Source: Alviniconcha marisindica
Lineage: Eukaryota; Mollusca; Gastropoda; Provannidae
Assembly (NCBI GenBank): GCA_018857735.1
Contig: JABMCL010003159.1
Span: 197,501 to 261,500, forward strand
Length of the DNA stretch: 64,000 bases
Direction: 5' to 3'
A program made the position numbers and the translations under genes. Shown piece by piece: positions 22,860-64,000 of the stretch (positions are counted from its first letter, which is position 1; each line of letters opens with the position of its first letter). Below the pieces are notes generated by a model. The model was not told the DNA's origin. It was given only the letters and a program-made list of their open reading frames with translations, and did no database searches.

Positions 22860-24868
22860 ACACACACACACACACTAACTGTAGAAGAAACTGGGTACTG
22901 ATATTAGTTAGGATGGAAATACCGTGAGAAAAGGAAGGTTTTCAGTTTGGCTTTAAAAGATGACAGGGTTGAGCAGTGTCTAAGGTCTTGTGGGAGTGAA
23001 TTCCAAATGTGGGGTCCAAAGCAAGAGAAGGTGCGAAAGCCATGCGTCTTGCGTTTGTATTGTTGGATTTCCAGCATGCGGGTGTCAGAAGAAGAGCGTA
23101 GTGTACGAGACGGAGTGTAGACATGCAGCAGTTCAGAGAGGTAAGCAGGGCCAGAACCATTTATAGCACTGAAACACATACAAGCGACTTTATACTTAAT
23201 ACGTTCTGAAATGGGAAGCCAGTGCAGTTTTTCCAGGAGAGGTGTTGAGTGGTGGTGACGGGGTGCCAAGAGAACAAGTCATGCAGCAAAGTTCTGCATT
23301 TTCTGGAGAGGTTGGATGACAGTATTAGGTGTACCCATGAGGAGACAGTTGCAGTAGTCAAGCCGTTAAACACAAACAAGCGACTTTATACTTAATACGT
23401 TCTGAAATGGGAAGCCAGTGCAGTTTTTCCAGGAGAGGTATTGAGTGGTGGTGACGGGGTGCCATGAGAACAAGTCTTGCAGCAAAGTTCTGCATTTTCT
23501 GGAGAGGTTGGATGACAGTATTAGATGTACCCATGAGGAGACAATTGCAGTAGTCAAGCCGTGAAAGGATTTAGGAAGTAACAAGTCTTGGTTGCGTCTT
23601 CAGTGAGAAACCTGCGGATTGAACTAATGCGTTTAAGCTCAAAATAAGCAGTTTGGCAGATTTTTATGACGTGTTTCAAGCTGGCGTTCGTCTTTTCCTA
23701 GATTACAAGCGTACGGCCTGTTTTAATCGATATAACTTACTATGCTGCCGGTACTAGCCTACTACCGCTAGCACTGCTGCTACTACCACCTACCTTGCGT
23801 GGTTGACAAGACGTAATCAGGTTAGTAACTAACAAAGATATACAGGCAGGTAAAGACTTAAACCTAACCCTAGCATTTACTGATTTGTCTCTGCCTTTCC
23901 GTTTTCTGTTTAAACTAATTTGAAACAAAATTAGCGCATGGAATACTTTATCGGACAGTTTTTCCCCCCTGGAATTTCTTTTAGTACCCCCCTCCTACCC
24001 CCCCCCCCCCCCTCCCCCCCCCCCCCCCCCCCCCCCCCCCCCACACACACCACCACCACCACCACCACACACACACACTCCCCTTTCCTGGCTCATGCTA
24101 TTCCCTTTCCTGCGGCTGCAGTATTCAGAGAACCTGAAGTAACTGGTCGTAAAGAGTGTCACATTGTTGCAACGTGTGTATCGCTGAACATACAGTTAAA
24201 AAATCGTACGATTTTTTTTTTAAAGAAAGCTATTTTAAACATAGTATTACATACAAAGTACCGTGAAAAACACACTGGACGTCATGCTTACTGTATTTTA
24301 AACATAGTATTACATACAAAGTACCGTGAAAAACACACTGGACGTCATGCTTACTGTATTTTAAACATAGTATTACATACAAAGTACCGTGAAAAACACA
24401 CTGGACGCCCTGCTTACTGTATTTTAAACATAGTATTACATACAAAGTACCACGAAAAACACACTGGACGCCCTGCTTACTGTATTTTAAACATAGTATT
24501 ACATACAAAGTACCGTGAAAAACACACTGGACGTCATGCTTACTGTATTTTAAACATAGTATTACATACAAAGTACCGTGAAAAACACACTGGACGCCCT
24601 GCTTACTGTATTTTAAACATAGTATTACATACAAAGTACCACGAAAAACACACTGGACGCCATGCTTACTGTATTTTAAACATAGTATTACATACAAAGT
24701 ACCACGAAAAACACACTGGACGCCATGCTTACTGTATTTTAAACATAGTATTACATACAAAGTACCACGAAAAACACACTGGATGCCATGCTTACTGTCT
24801 GACAGATGACCCTGGATGAATAGACAGAGACACAAAACCACCATTTTCACGCCTGTCTGAACCGCCAT
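18984..24868 (-). CDS. Secreted-start CUB-like / LDLa single-pass membrane protein, complete (4 coding exons, 307 aa)
   Basis: Coding exons, 5' to 3': 24868-24796, 22530-22206, 20408-20212 and 19312-18984. Phases 1, 2 and 1 match at each junction. Residues 1-22 form a signal peptide ([13 protein letters not shown]). Exons 2-3 encode about 170 residues of Cys-containing CUB-like sequence ([56 protein letters not shown]) with N-glycosylation sites such as NWTS and NVTA. Exon 4 carries one LDL-receptor class A module ([20 protein letters not shown] to [13 protein letters not shown]; the acidic SDE motif binds calcium), a Val/Ala/Ile-rich membrane helix and a basic stop-transfer KRGRE. The tail ends inside a SINE tail. 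CUB-LDLa-TM proteins are common invertebrate cell-surface receptors; the ligand is unknown. No orthologue symbol is claimed. Confidence 0.8.
19313..20211. other. Intron 3 of the CUB/LDLa gene
   Basis: Holds a LINE 3' end at about 20019-20150 (+ orientation). The rest is unassigned. Exons 3 and 4 join in phase 1. Confidence 0.6.
20019..20150 (+). mobile_element. LINE 3' end, 5'-truncated
   Basis: Same 3' UTR block as at 22586-22730 but opposite orientation: TTTATGTAAACTGTTTCGGT through GCTCAGGGCGTTGATGAGCG to an (ATT)n tail. Typical 5'-truncated LINE insertion. Confidence 0.7.
20212..20408 (-). CDS. CUB/LDLa protein exon 3
   Basis: Acceptor GGTTTCACTTCAG; donor CACACAA/GTAAGA; 197 bases, one base completing the previous codon, phase 1 out. 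It encodes [20 protein letters not shown] through [20 protein letters not shown] to [12 protein letters not shown], which resembles the second half of a CUB domain (Cys pair, then SSGS and a beta-strand). Confidence 0.8.
20440..20905. repeat. 17-20-bp minisatellite, about 25 copies
   Basis: Units such as GAGAGACCACCCCGATGA, with higher-order variants, begin about 30 bases upstream of the CUB exon 3 acceptor. The units themselves do not contain the acceptor. Confidence 0.9.
20940..21245. repeat. 65-bp minisatellite, about 5 copies
   Basis: Units begin GACACTGTGGACGATCACTT and are nearly identical, spaced 65 bases apart. Intron 2 of the CUB/LDLa gene. Confidence 0.9.
21501..21653. mobile_element. 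Fold-back / MITE element, copy 1
   Basis: Perfect 24-base terminal inverted repeats (start ATTGGCGGGAGCTGCCACAA at 21504; end mirrored to 21650). The interior is a run of imperfect palindromes such as TTTTGTCGCGACAAA separated by ATTTTG or CATACTT. No open frame, so non-autonomous. A longer copy is at 59601-60002. Confidence 0.85.
21654..22205. other. Intron 2 remainder of the CUB/LDLa gene
   Basis: AAC/AAAC-rich simple sequence at about 21925-22080; otherwise unassigned. Confidence 0.5.
22206..22530 (-). CDS. CUB/LDLa protein exon 2
   Basis: Acceptor TTTCTACCGTCAG; donor ATCGT/GTGAGT; 325 bases, two bases completing the previous codon, phase 2 out. It encodes 107 full codons beginning [18 protein letters not shown], with Cys pairs and N-glycosylation sequons, consistent with an extracellular CUB-like domain. 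GC content is higher than in surrounding intron sequence. Confidence 0.8.
22580..23610 (-). mobile_element. CR1/L2-like LINE, 5'-truncated, decayed
   Basis: On the - strand, frames encode the C-terminal part of a non-LTR reverse transcriptase: [11 protein letters not shown] and [17 protein letters not shown], then [40 protein letters not shown] and [16 protein letters not shown]. These are hallmark motifs of the CR1/L2/Rex group. An internal tandem duplication of about 196 bases (about 23180-23375 and 23376-23570) and frame shifts break the gene. Downstream are ACGC/CA repeats (22780-22876), the 3' UTR block and an (ATT)n tail at 22586-22609. It sits in intron 1 of the CUB/LDLa gene, same strand. 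Confidence 0.8.
22779..22876. repeat. (ACGC)n and (CA)n microsatellite
   Basis: About 12 ACGC tetramers followed by about 22 CA dimers, inside the LINE 3' region. Confidence 0.95.
23990..24075. repeat. Poly-C run and (ACC)n
   Basis: More than 40 near-continuous C residues followed by ACC/CA repeats. Such runs are prone to sequencing length error. Confidence 0.9.
24231..24793 (-). repeat. 63-bp minisatellite made from the exon 1 splice donor, 9 copies
   Basis: Read on the - strand, each unit begins ACAGTAAGCATG, as does the true donor of the signal-peptide exon (GACA/GTAAGCATGG at 24796-24786). It then continues GTCCAGTGTGTTTTTCG and GTACTTTGTATGTAATACTA. Every copy keeps GTAAGC. A unit of 63 (divisible by 3) without stops yields long open frames on both strands, which are artefacts. 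Confidence 0.9.
24796..24868 (-). CDS. CUB/LDLa protein exon 1 (start codon, signal peptide)
   Basis: ATG at 24868-24866 in the context CCACAATGG. It encodes [20 protein letters not shown] then HLSD, a typical signal peptide, and ends at GACA/GTAAGC in phase 1. The next exon supplies TT to give Ile. An in-frame upstream TTG was ignored. Confidence 0.75.
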
Positions 24869-27150
24869 TGTGGACAAAATCAGTAGCTGGACGAGACGAG
24901 GACTGGCAGTTTAATAATGGATGTGAGTCACGAGTAACTGTAAACAAGGCCCGGTTTTCCACAGATCACGCCATTATTACTGCAAGCCAAAACAGGCTCT
25001 GTGTTCTTTTCTTCTTCTTTCCTCTCTCTCTCCCTCTCTCTCTTCTGTTTCTTTCTTTCTTTCTCTTCTTCTTGTTCTTGCCTGTACGTCTGCTCCGAAG
25101 ATACCGTGTAATGAAGATGTGGCTTTAAAAGCAAGGCTGCCAGAAAAAGTTTGGGGGACTCAAAAAGGTTCCGAAAAGTTGAAAGCAAACTGCTTTGTCA
25201 AAATTTAGTGTACACAGTGAGGCTTGAATTTCTCCTGCCCCTTTCTCTTTCTCGGTAGTCCTGCATTGGATCACATCTCAGTCAGAGGAGTAATACGACT
25301 CAGTCACGACGAATTAAGCTGATCTGACAATGCTCATCTTCTACGTCAATGTTTTGTTTACGATACTCTTTTGAAAAACAACAACAAAACACCAACAACA
25401 GCCAGGCATCAATTATGAAACTCGAAGGTAACAGAAAACAGACCAGTTGCCTCGACACAGACATAAAACTCTATCATGTAATGAAGACAAGACTATTAGC
25501 CTGTCTTTCACAATGTGTGGTAATAAAATGTTATCCGGAACTGATACCGAGTATCTGTTGTGATAGCAGATTCGGGGACTCCAAAATAGAGCAACTGTAG
25601 GCTAATCGCAAACAGGACAGTGTCCTCGCCTTTCTGTGGTGAGTTGAATTGACCTCTTCCATTGATTTTCGTAGTCATTTAGCCTAAGGCTCTTTCGTTG
25701 TATTCGCTGATACTGCTATCTACTGTGATATAGGCCATGGTGGAGAAACAAGCCACTGCATTTTTCGTAATTCGACTCAGTCCAGTCGTAATTCGACTCA
25801 GTCCGGTGATTTGCGCAAGCCAACGTGTAATCTCACTCTGATGATCAGAGGTCCAGTAGAGATTCAAATCTCGGCAAATGTTTCAGTTTTAAATCGAGAC
25901 GGAATCTCTCGTTCTTGCCCGACATAGGCCTATTTTTGAACTAGCAATTTTCATGGCTTATTGCATCATGCCCTTCGCCCTGACATAACCGCACTGGTTG
26001 ACTGGGCGTAAAGCACCAACTTGCTTACTCATCATGTTCTACTTAGGCATTATCTTTCGTATCTGTTCTTTTGACAGCGTGTGGTCACTGACGGGGTGCA
26101 CAGAGGCCCGACAAGCATCCGGCTTCGCTTGATTTTGGTTTTTTGGCTGGTGTCGGTGAGGGGCTACTGGGTTGAACGAATGCCAAGACGGTTATTGTGA
26201 TCGCACCGCTCAGTGCAGTCACTTTATGTCGGTTTTACTTTTAGCCACGCGACCATGCACCCTCCCTGTTCTACACGGTCTGCTGCTATCAGAACGGTGC
26301 GTGTGTACCAATGTGACATCTTCGGCTGACTGTCTATCAGAACGGTGCGTGTGTACCAATGTGACATCATCGACTGTCTCTATCAGAACGGTGCATGTGT
26401 ACCAATGTGACATCTTCGATTGGCTATCTCATCAGATAATCGCAGTAATAGCGAGTGCAGACTCGTCAGCCGTATACACTACACGAATGTTTATTGCAAC
26501 AAATAGACTAACAATGTGACATTTTTGTGTGTACCGATCGCACGGTTCAATGTGCCGTCTCAGTATAAAATCGCAATAACAGCGAGTGCAGACCACAGAC
26601 ATCTCTGTCCATTTCTCTAGAGCTGTTCTAATCTGTCTGTGGTGCAGACTCGTGAGCGTACATATGCACGCGTGTTTATTGCAACAAATAACAATATAAT
26701 AGTTCTTTCGTCTTGTTTCTTTCTGCTCCGTTTAGTCATCTCGCGCCTCCCACTGACCAGTCAACTAGTTGTTTTTTGTTTTGTTGGTGTTGTTTTTTAA
26801 GGTTTTTGTGTGTGTGTTTTGTTTTGCGAACATCCCCAAAAGTGCCGGAATAATCATCAACATGATTGTGGGCATCTAAGGAAAGAAGAAAGAAGAAGAA
26901 AGAAGAATGAACGCATGATCTTTGTGGTAACATTTTATTACGTAGTTATTTTTGGCAAAGTTGATACAAGATACACACCGTCGGCTCTTTACAGTTATCA
27001 TTTAACACACTTGCGTGGCTTTTGCCAAAGGCCATTGAAAGTCAAACATGAAAACTCTGCTTGCGCTAAATTCATTATCTGCCCTTCAAAGTCGAACATT
27101 TCAGTCAAATCGCTTGCAAAAGACATTTAAAAGTCAAACACTTCATATTT
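24869..27150. other. Intergenic: upstream of CUB/LDLa, no gene recognised
   Basis: Contains a CT/TTC-rich stretch at about 25008-25080, a SINE tail motif at 25976-26030 and a 45-50-bp repeat at 26285-26425. The promoter of the CUB/LDLa gene should lie near 24870-25100 but no clear TATA or initiator is seen. Confidence 0.4.
26285..26425. repeat. About 47-bp tandem repeat, 3 copies
   Basis: Units contain ATCAGAACGGTGCGTGTGTA and CCAATGTGACATC. A diverged partial copy lies near 26510-26560. Confidence 0.8.
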
Positions 27151-27502
27151 TTGCATCAGTGAGCCGGTTTGGCCTAGCGGTAAGGCGTTAGGTTGGTAAG
27201 CGGAAGGACCTCGGTTCGATACCGCTTCGGCTCTCCTTTCTCTTCAAAAAGGTTGTGGTTTGTGGACACTGTCCTGTGACTTTGTCCATCATTCCTACTG
27301 AAACATTAAAATGGCTCTCACCGCTGCCCATCTTAATGCAGGAATCAGTCATTCCGATGGTGACAGCGTAGCGATAGGTATATAATCTCCCTCTCCCCCC
27401 ACCTCCATACCCACTTCTCCCCGTCCCTAATAAGCCTTATGGTTTTTTTGGACGTTAAGCACCGTGTTTACTTACTATGTTTGCATGTAGCCATTGCATC
27501 AG
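27151..27502 (+). mobile_element. tRNA-derived SINE, full length
   Basis: The 5' head at 27161-27233 resembles a tRNA, with A-box TGGCCTAGCGG (about 27170-27180), B-box GGTTCGATACC (27213-27223) and complementary ends GAGCCGG / TCGGCTC. The body includes CTGTCCTGTGACTTTGTCC and the tail GTCCCTAATAAGCCTTATGG ... GACGTTAAGCACC. A 9-base direct repeat TTGCATCAG (27151-27159 and 27494-27502) may be the target duplication. A second full copy is at 39750-40060. Confidence 0.85.
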
Positions 27503-27574
27503 CATTTATGACATTTGCACACAACATGGTACTAGTGCAGACATGAAATACATCGCAACCTGCGCAGAGGGGAA

Positions 27575-27835
27575 GAGAAGTTACAGCTTGCGTCAGATGA
27601 ACTAAGAGTGAGACGCAAGAACAGCCAACAAGCTCCACCTGCAAAGCTACAGCTTGCGTCAGATGAACTAAGAGTGAGACGCCAGAACAAGCTCCACCTG
27701 CAAAGCTACAGCTTACGTCAGATGAACACAGAGTGAGACGCCAGAACAGCCAACAAGCTCCACCTGCAAAGCTACTGCTTGCGTCAGATGAATTAAGAGT
27801 GAGACGCAAAAAGAGCCAACGAGCTCCACCTGCAG
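27575..27835. repeat. 55-66-bp minisatellite, 4 copies
   Basis: Units contain GCTTGCGTCAGATGAACTAA, GAGTGAGACGC and CAAGCTCCACCTGCAAAGCT. It leads directly into a LINE C-terminal remnant. Confidence 0.85.
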
Positions 27836-28010
27836 ACACCACTTTCAAGTGTAGTCACTGCGGCAGAGACAAACTCCAAGCACTGATTTACGACATCCTT
27901 CCAATTTGGAGGAAGGTGCCGGAAAGCGATGCTCGGAGTGTGCGCCAGGGACCGTCACTCTCGCATCATCCTGTGCAGCAACGACAGGCGCTGCTCCAGT
28001 GCCAGCTGAC
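27826..28010 (+). mobile_element. LINE ORF2 C-terminal zinc-knuckle remnant
   Basis: One frame reads TTFKCSHCGRD, and a shifted frame further on reads ARDRHSRIILCSNDRRCSS. Together they match the CxxCGR..C.SRIGL.SH.R.C motif found at the C terminus of many mollusc non-LTR retrotransposons. An insertion and a frameshift separate the two halves, so this is a dead fragment. Confidence 0.5.
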
Positions 28011-28297
28011 CGTCGCTTTTCAAGGAGTAGACCTATGGCCGCTCGTGACCGATGGATTCCACAGAGATAGTACGAGTGCAATCAATGTCGATCTTTGCAT
28101 TTATTATCCTCATTCAGGCCACACACTCCACTGACAGCACTGAATTTCGTTTGCAGTGAAACGACCATACCATCGACCACTTCGGATGCATTTCTGGCTG
28201 TTTGTTTTCAACGGTGTCATCCATGACCTATTTCATGGGCCTGTTTCTTTCCAACACCAATGCACCTAAAGAATTGAGGTCAAATTTTTAATCAACA

Positions 28298-28420
28298 GAG
28301 CTCAGGAGCTAAAAAATGTTCGACATTGAAGGACTTTGTGAAAGTCGATGTGGCCATCCCGGGCTCCCCGTCCGTATAGTCCTTATGGTATCTGTGGATG
28401 TAAAGCAACGTTGAACTCAA
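28298..28420 (+). repeat. SINE 3' half
   Basis: Diverged copy of the sequence at 16775-16870: CAGGAGCT, GATGTGGCCATCCCGGGCTC, then TAGTCCTTATGGTATCTGTG and GATGTAAAGCAAC. Confidence 0.6.
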
Positions 28421-29485
28421 ACTTTTAATCAGATGTAAAGTTCTGTCTGACATCTCGTCAGATGTGAAATCTGTAGTGACAGCTGCATTGTCATCACCAT
28501 GCAAACTCAATTCCTGACCTACGAAAAGTGAAACCAGATGTGGAACAAGGACTTGTTTTGTTTCGTAACTTTATATGCAGCACACAAAGAGCGATAAATC
28601 TAAAGTAACACCAGGCCAGGAATGCAGTTATCTGTAAACTTTGGCCAAAATGCTGGTTTGCAAGAAGCACAGGAAAAAGATAGAAAAAGAAGAAGCAAGC
28701 AACAAACTAACATTAGCAAAACACACAGCCAAACACACATACACCACACATACACACAACCACCCACACCACAGTCACATCAAAACAAATCCCCCTTTGT
28801 CAGATGAATACTGTGAAAAGACAATTAAGATAAAGTCAGGGATTGATTAATTTAAAAAAATAACAAAAGTTTATTTAAGTACCAAACTTCTTCTCAGTTG
28901 CTGCATTTAAGCAGCAAACAAAAATGTACATTCAGCAGTTGTCATGAACAAAAGACTTGTTATCTTAACTGAAAAGAAAAAGAAAATAACCAAAAGAAAA
29001 AAGCAACAACAACAAAAAAGCAGCACCATGAGTCACATGGTAAAAGCTTTCAAACCATCTGCCAGCTGATTACAAATTGTTATTTACAGTTACAATTCCA
29101 AAAGTACAGTTATACTTCAATACTTTTATGAAGGAGATTTTTTTCTCTCTCACTTTGTATTACAGATGAATGGACCTCAAGAGTAATTACAGACATTACA
29201 GCTCCCCACACCCCCCAATCAGTATTGCATATATCAGACGTGAAACCACTGCACATCAAATAGGGACTGAACTCCTACTGGCAGTTTCTGTTACCAAAAT
29301 GCACTCTTTCAAATGATAAAATGATGTCCTGCGATACTTTGAACCAATGTCAATAAGCTGATCATAGCTTTAAAACAAAACAAAACGTCACTGACTGGAA
29401 GTATCACTGATTTGACAATGAATCATAAAGCGATTTTGTTACTATGGGGTCAGTCCCATTTCATCCTGTCTGCAGTCCCGTTTTT

Positions 29486-29622
29486 ATAATAATAATAATG
29501 TCCATTTATAATGCGCTCATCAGTGCCCTGAGCGCTCACATGATACATATTAACCCAAATATGATATTCTATACACACGTAGAGCACAGTCCTACCAAAA
29601 CAATTTACATAAAGTATTATAC
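29486..29622 (-). mobile_element. LINE 3' end, 5'-truncated
   Basis: Same block as at 22586-22730 and same orientation: (ATT)n tail on the left, then CATTTATAATGCGCTCATCA and CCTGAGCGCTCACATGATAC. Confidence 0.7.
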
Positions 29623-31409
29623 AAAAAACAAAAGCACAACAAACACACAGACACACACACAATGACTGTATCAGTTTAAGTCACCTTTCACACCATGTCT
29701 GCGATTTCACCCTTGTCTTGAGGTGACCCTGTGCAGCTGACAGGACAGTAAAATCCAATTACTAACCAAGTAACTGCAAGATCAGCTTTCTTGCTATGAG
29801 GTCACATTTATTACTACGTCCATGAGATCACTTGTCTCGCCATGTGTTTGTATTGTTACTTTTTCCCAAAGGTCATGTCTCTGGCCATGTCTGCAAGGAC
29901 GCTTTTCTCGCTGCATCTGTGAAGTCATCTTTCTCATCATGTCCATGAAGTTGTTTTCCTCACAATGTCCATGAAGTTGTCTTCTTCACACTTTCCATGA
30001 AGTGGCCTGGGGCCAATGGGTTATGAAAAGAACTGCATATAGTTGCAATTCTAAAATATTTACAAATCAATAGTGTAATTCTCACTGTGGACAAATGTAT
30101 TTACATTTCACAGTTGTACCATACATTCACAGACAATGCACTGCATTCCCTTGAAATTTCAAAGATTATGATTTTTGATTTTTTTTTTACTTTTTTTTAA
30201 TTCATTTTGTTGTTGTTGAGAAGAACATCAGTATCCATTCACATAATTACATTATATATTTCAATGATAAGAGCGGAGGAAAACTATTCACACTTAACAG
30301 TTGTAGAAGAGATAATATGGAAAAGAGAGAGAGAGGGGGAGAGAGAGAGAGAGACTTGTGCGCACGCACACACACACACACATACGCACACACACATGCA
30401 CGCATGCACACACACACACTCACACACTGGATAGGAAGGAGTGGTGAGGATGCAAGAGTGTCATAAACAATACATTCTAACTTTCCGACAGTGGCAATAA
30501 ACAAAAGTTTGTGCCCGAAAGTTTACAATCATGAAACAACGACAACAAAAAGTGACATCATATTGGCATTATAGTTATTTCTAATAGTCGGTTTCACTGT
30601 CTGCCGTCCCGTGCTATTCAAATTCTTATCTATTCTGTAAAACACCCTACAGGAAGCTTACAAATCAGTCCTGGAAAGAAAGAAAAAATATATAATAATA
30701 ATTGGAGAACAATAAATGGAAGCAGACATAAAGCAACAAAAGAATATATGCAGGGATTGTTTTACTCAGGGAATTATAGACGCACTGCCTAGGATTTTTA
30801 GGCAATTCCCTGGACATTTTTGACACTAGTTATGGAGGTAATTACCCTGAGGTAATTTTAGAACAGATGAATAAGGTGTTGTGACCAGTGATAAGGTAAC
30901 CTCTAGGATGCTAAGTTGTGAGCTGCTGTTTATGAGTAAGATCAGTTAAATTTTTGCATGAACAGTTGATGATGATGACTGTCAATTTGAAAAGCACTCC
31001 AAACGTTTACAGAAAGTCACACTCATGGCACATACAGGGGCAGTCTCTTTGCTAAATGATACACAAAGGCACCCACTTATGTTGCTTGATAAAACATTTT
31101 GCAGAGAAACCTAGTGTATCACACTTCTTGATGGTGCAATGAACAGAAGGCAACAGATGCACTTTGTTCTAAAGCAATCAATTTACTGAATCAGTGACAA
31201 AACTAATCCAGCTTTGCAAGGGCAAAAAACATCCAACAGTCTTCTTCATAAACTCAATCACAATGACGACTGTCACTCTGCCTCAAGCTCTGTCAGTTTT
31301 GCACTGGCTGCAATGAGCTCAGCAAAAAGCCTCCCCCCGCCCCCCCCCCCTCCCCCCCAATCATTGTGGACATTTACATACTAATAACTGAATATGGCAA
31401 TATTTGAAA

Positions 31410-31770
31410 GTAAATGTGAACACATCAGTCATTCATGGTGAATGCTCATGTGGTGTGACAATCTTTTGTGACTAATGTTCATGTAGGAATGCAGTCTTTC
31501 ATGATTAGTGTTTATGCAATACAACTGTTTTTCACCAGGAATATTTACATAACATAGCAGTTCACCGGGAATATTTACATAACATAGTCTTTCAAGGTGA
31601 CTACACAACATAGTAGTCTTTCATGGTAAATGTTTACATAACATGGCAGTCTTTCAATGTGAATGTTTACATCACATGGCCATCTTTCATGTGAGCGTTT
31701 ACACAACATGACTGTCTTTCATGGTGAGTGCTAATATCACATGGCTGTCTTTCATGGTGAATGTTTACAT
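31410..31770. repeat. 33-35-bp degenerate minisatellite, about 10 copies
   Basis: Units resemble CTTTCATGGTGAATGTTTAC followed by ATAACATGGCAGT, with much variation. Confidence 0.8.
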
Positions 31771-32096
31771 AATCTGCCAATTGTCCCCCTTGGAGATCAG
31801 CCCCCCAAAAACACCTCCCAGTTTAGGTGGAGAATGCCTAACAAGTTAGGTATTAGTTCTTGGGTTTTAACATCCTGTCAACAATTCATAACAAATAAAA
31901 TTTTGATTCACTCCAACTGGAGAAGAAGAAGACAGAAAAAAAATGATGCCCTCGAGCACTGCATTAACTGTTCACAGTTGCACTCAGCACGGGTCTGCAC
32001 TCTGTTAAGTCCCAGTCACCGAGACGGCAAGGAGACTCAACGAGTCCTGCGTCAACTCCGCACATAACTGCTCTCCCTCAGCCCCACTTTGCTGTG

Positions 32097-63877
<31,781 letters not shown>

Positions 63878-63949
63878 CTGGTCACATGATCAACAAACAC
63901 AATGCACTACACCTCCCACCAGTAACACGCGCAAGAGGCCAGCGTCTAC

Positions 63950-64000
63950 CTTGCACAGAACACGGACATGTGCGAAATGATCAACAACACAAAAGTTGTT
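63950..64000 (-). CDS. TDRD12: Candidate TDRD12-like exon cut by the window edge
   Basis: A frame in phase 0 reads NNFCVVDHFAHVRVLCK and ends at TGCAAG/GTAGAC, compatible in phase with exon 1. The intron between would be only 72 bases, shorter than the others. Only 51 bases are visible, so this is tentative. Confidence 0.4.

Larger units (their letters stand above)
28503..32096 (-). other. Probable TDRD12-like 3'UTR and 3' flank
   Basis: No CDS is supported. AATAAA on the - strand occurs at about 29807-29812 and 28870-28875, either of which could end the transcript. The stretch holds a LINE 3' end (29486-29622), GA/CA microsatellites (30320-30425), a poly-C run (31334-31360) and a 33-35-bp minisatellite (31410-31770). 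Confidence 0.4.

Noticed and set aside
23938..24100. Pro-rich protein at the poly-C tract
   Set aside because: It is a homopolymer translation, with no flanking support.
24228..24877. Long open frames on both strands (215 and 293 codons)
   Set aside because: They run through the 63-bp tandem array, whose length is divisible by three and which lacks stops; only the short signal-peptide start at 24868-24796 is considered coding.
27161..27233. Functional tRNA gene
   Set aside because: The tRNA-like sequence is the head of a SINE, with the typical body and tail following and a second copy at 40 kb. No proper anticodon loop could be confirmed.

Overview
The window is animal nuclear DNA: spliceosomal introns, long UTR-like flanks, and dense microsatellites, minisatellites and transposon fragments. 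Protein similarities and LINE/SINE content suggest a lophotrochozoan, most likely a gastropod mollusc. That is an inference; no marker in the window fixes the species. All gene models were built by hand from splice sites, reading phase and remembered protein families.

Three protein-coding genes can be supported. (1) A complete ZNRF1/2-type E3 ubiquitin ligase lies on the + strand (1189-10031, four coding exons, 192 aa). Introns 1 and 2 hold transposon debris and a 60-bp minisatellite, and a long 3' flank follows. (2) A small single-pass membrane protein lies on the - strand (24868 down to 18984, four coding exons, 307 aa): signal peptide, two exons of CUB-like extracellular sequence, an LDL-receptor class A module, a transmembrane helix and a short tail. 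It is convergent with ZNRF. (3) The 3' part of a TDRD12-family gene lies on the - strand (about 63877 down to 32097). It has 28 exons in continuous phase coding 1051 aa and a further candidate exon cut by the right edge. The encoded order is a degenerate Tudor domain, the TDRD12 linker helices, an extended Tudor domain, an armadillo-like helical region, a CS (p23-like) domain and an acidic tail. The helicase half would lie beyond the right edge. TDRD12 proteins act in germline piRNA silencing, so this gene would counter the kinds of elements that fill the window.

Mobile DNA includes a CR1/L2-like LINE with reverse transcriptase remnants and three further 3'-end copies, a second LINE C-terminal remnant, tRNA-headed SINEs (one with a 12-bp target duplication), a piggyBac-like element with a TTAA footprint, two fold-back elements with internal palindromic repeats, and two mariner-like TIR elements flanked by TA.

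The most unusual feature is a pattern. Many minisatellites are built from an exon-intron junction. At least eight junctions of the TDRD12-like gene and one of the CUB/LDLa gene lie at the edge of a tandem array whose units each copy the splice donor or acceptor plus adjacent exon and intron bases. Copy number ranges from 2 to 17, and the GT or AG is nearly always kept. I know of no named description of such junction-seeded arrays.
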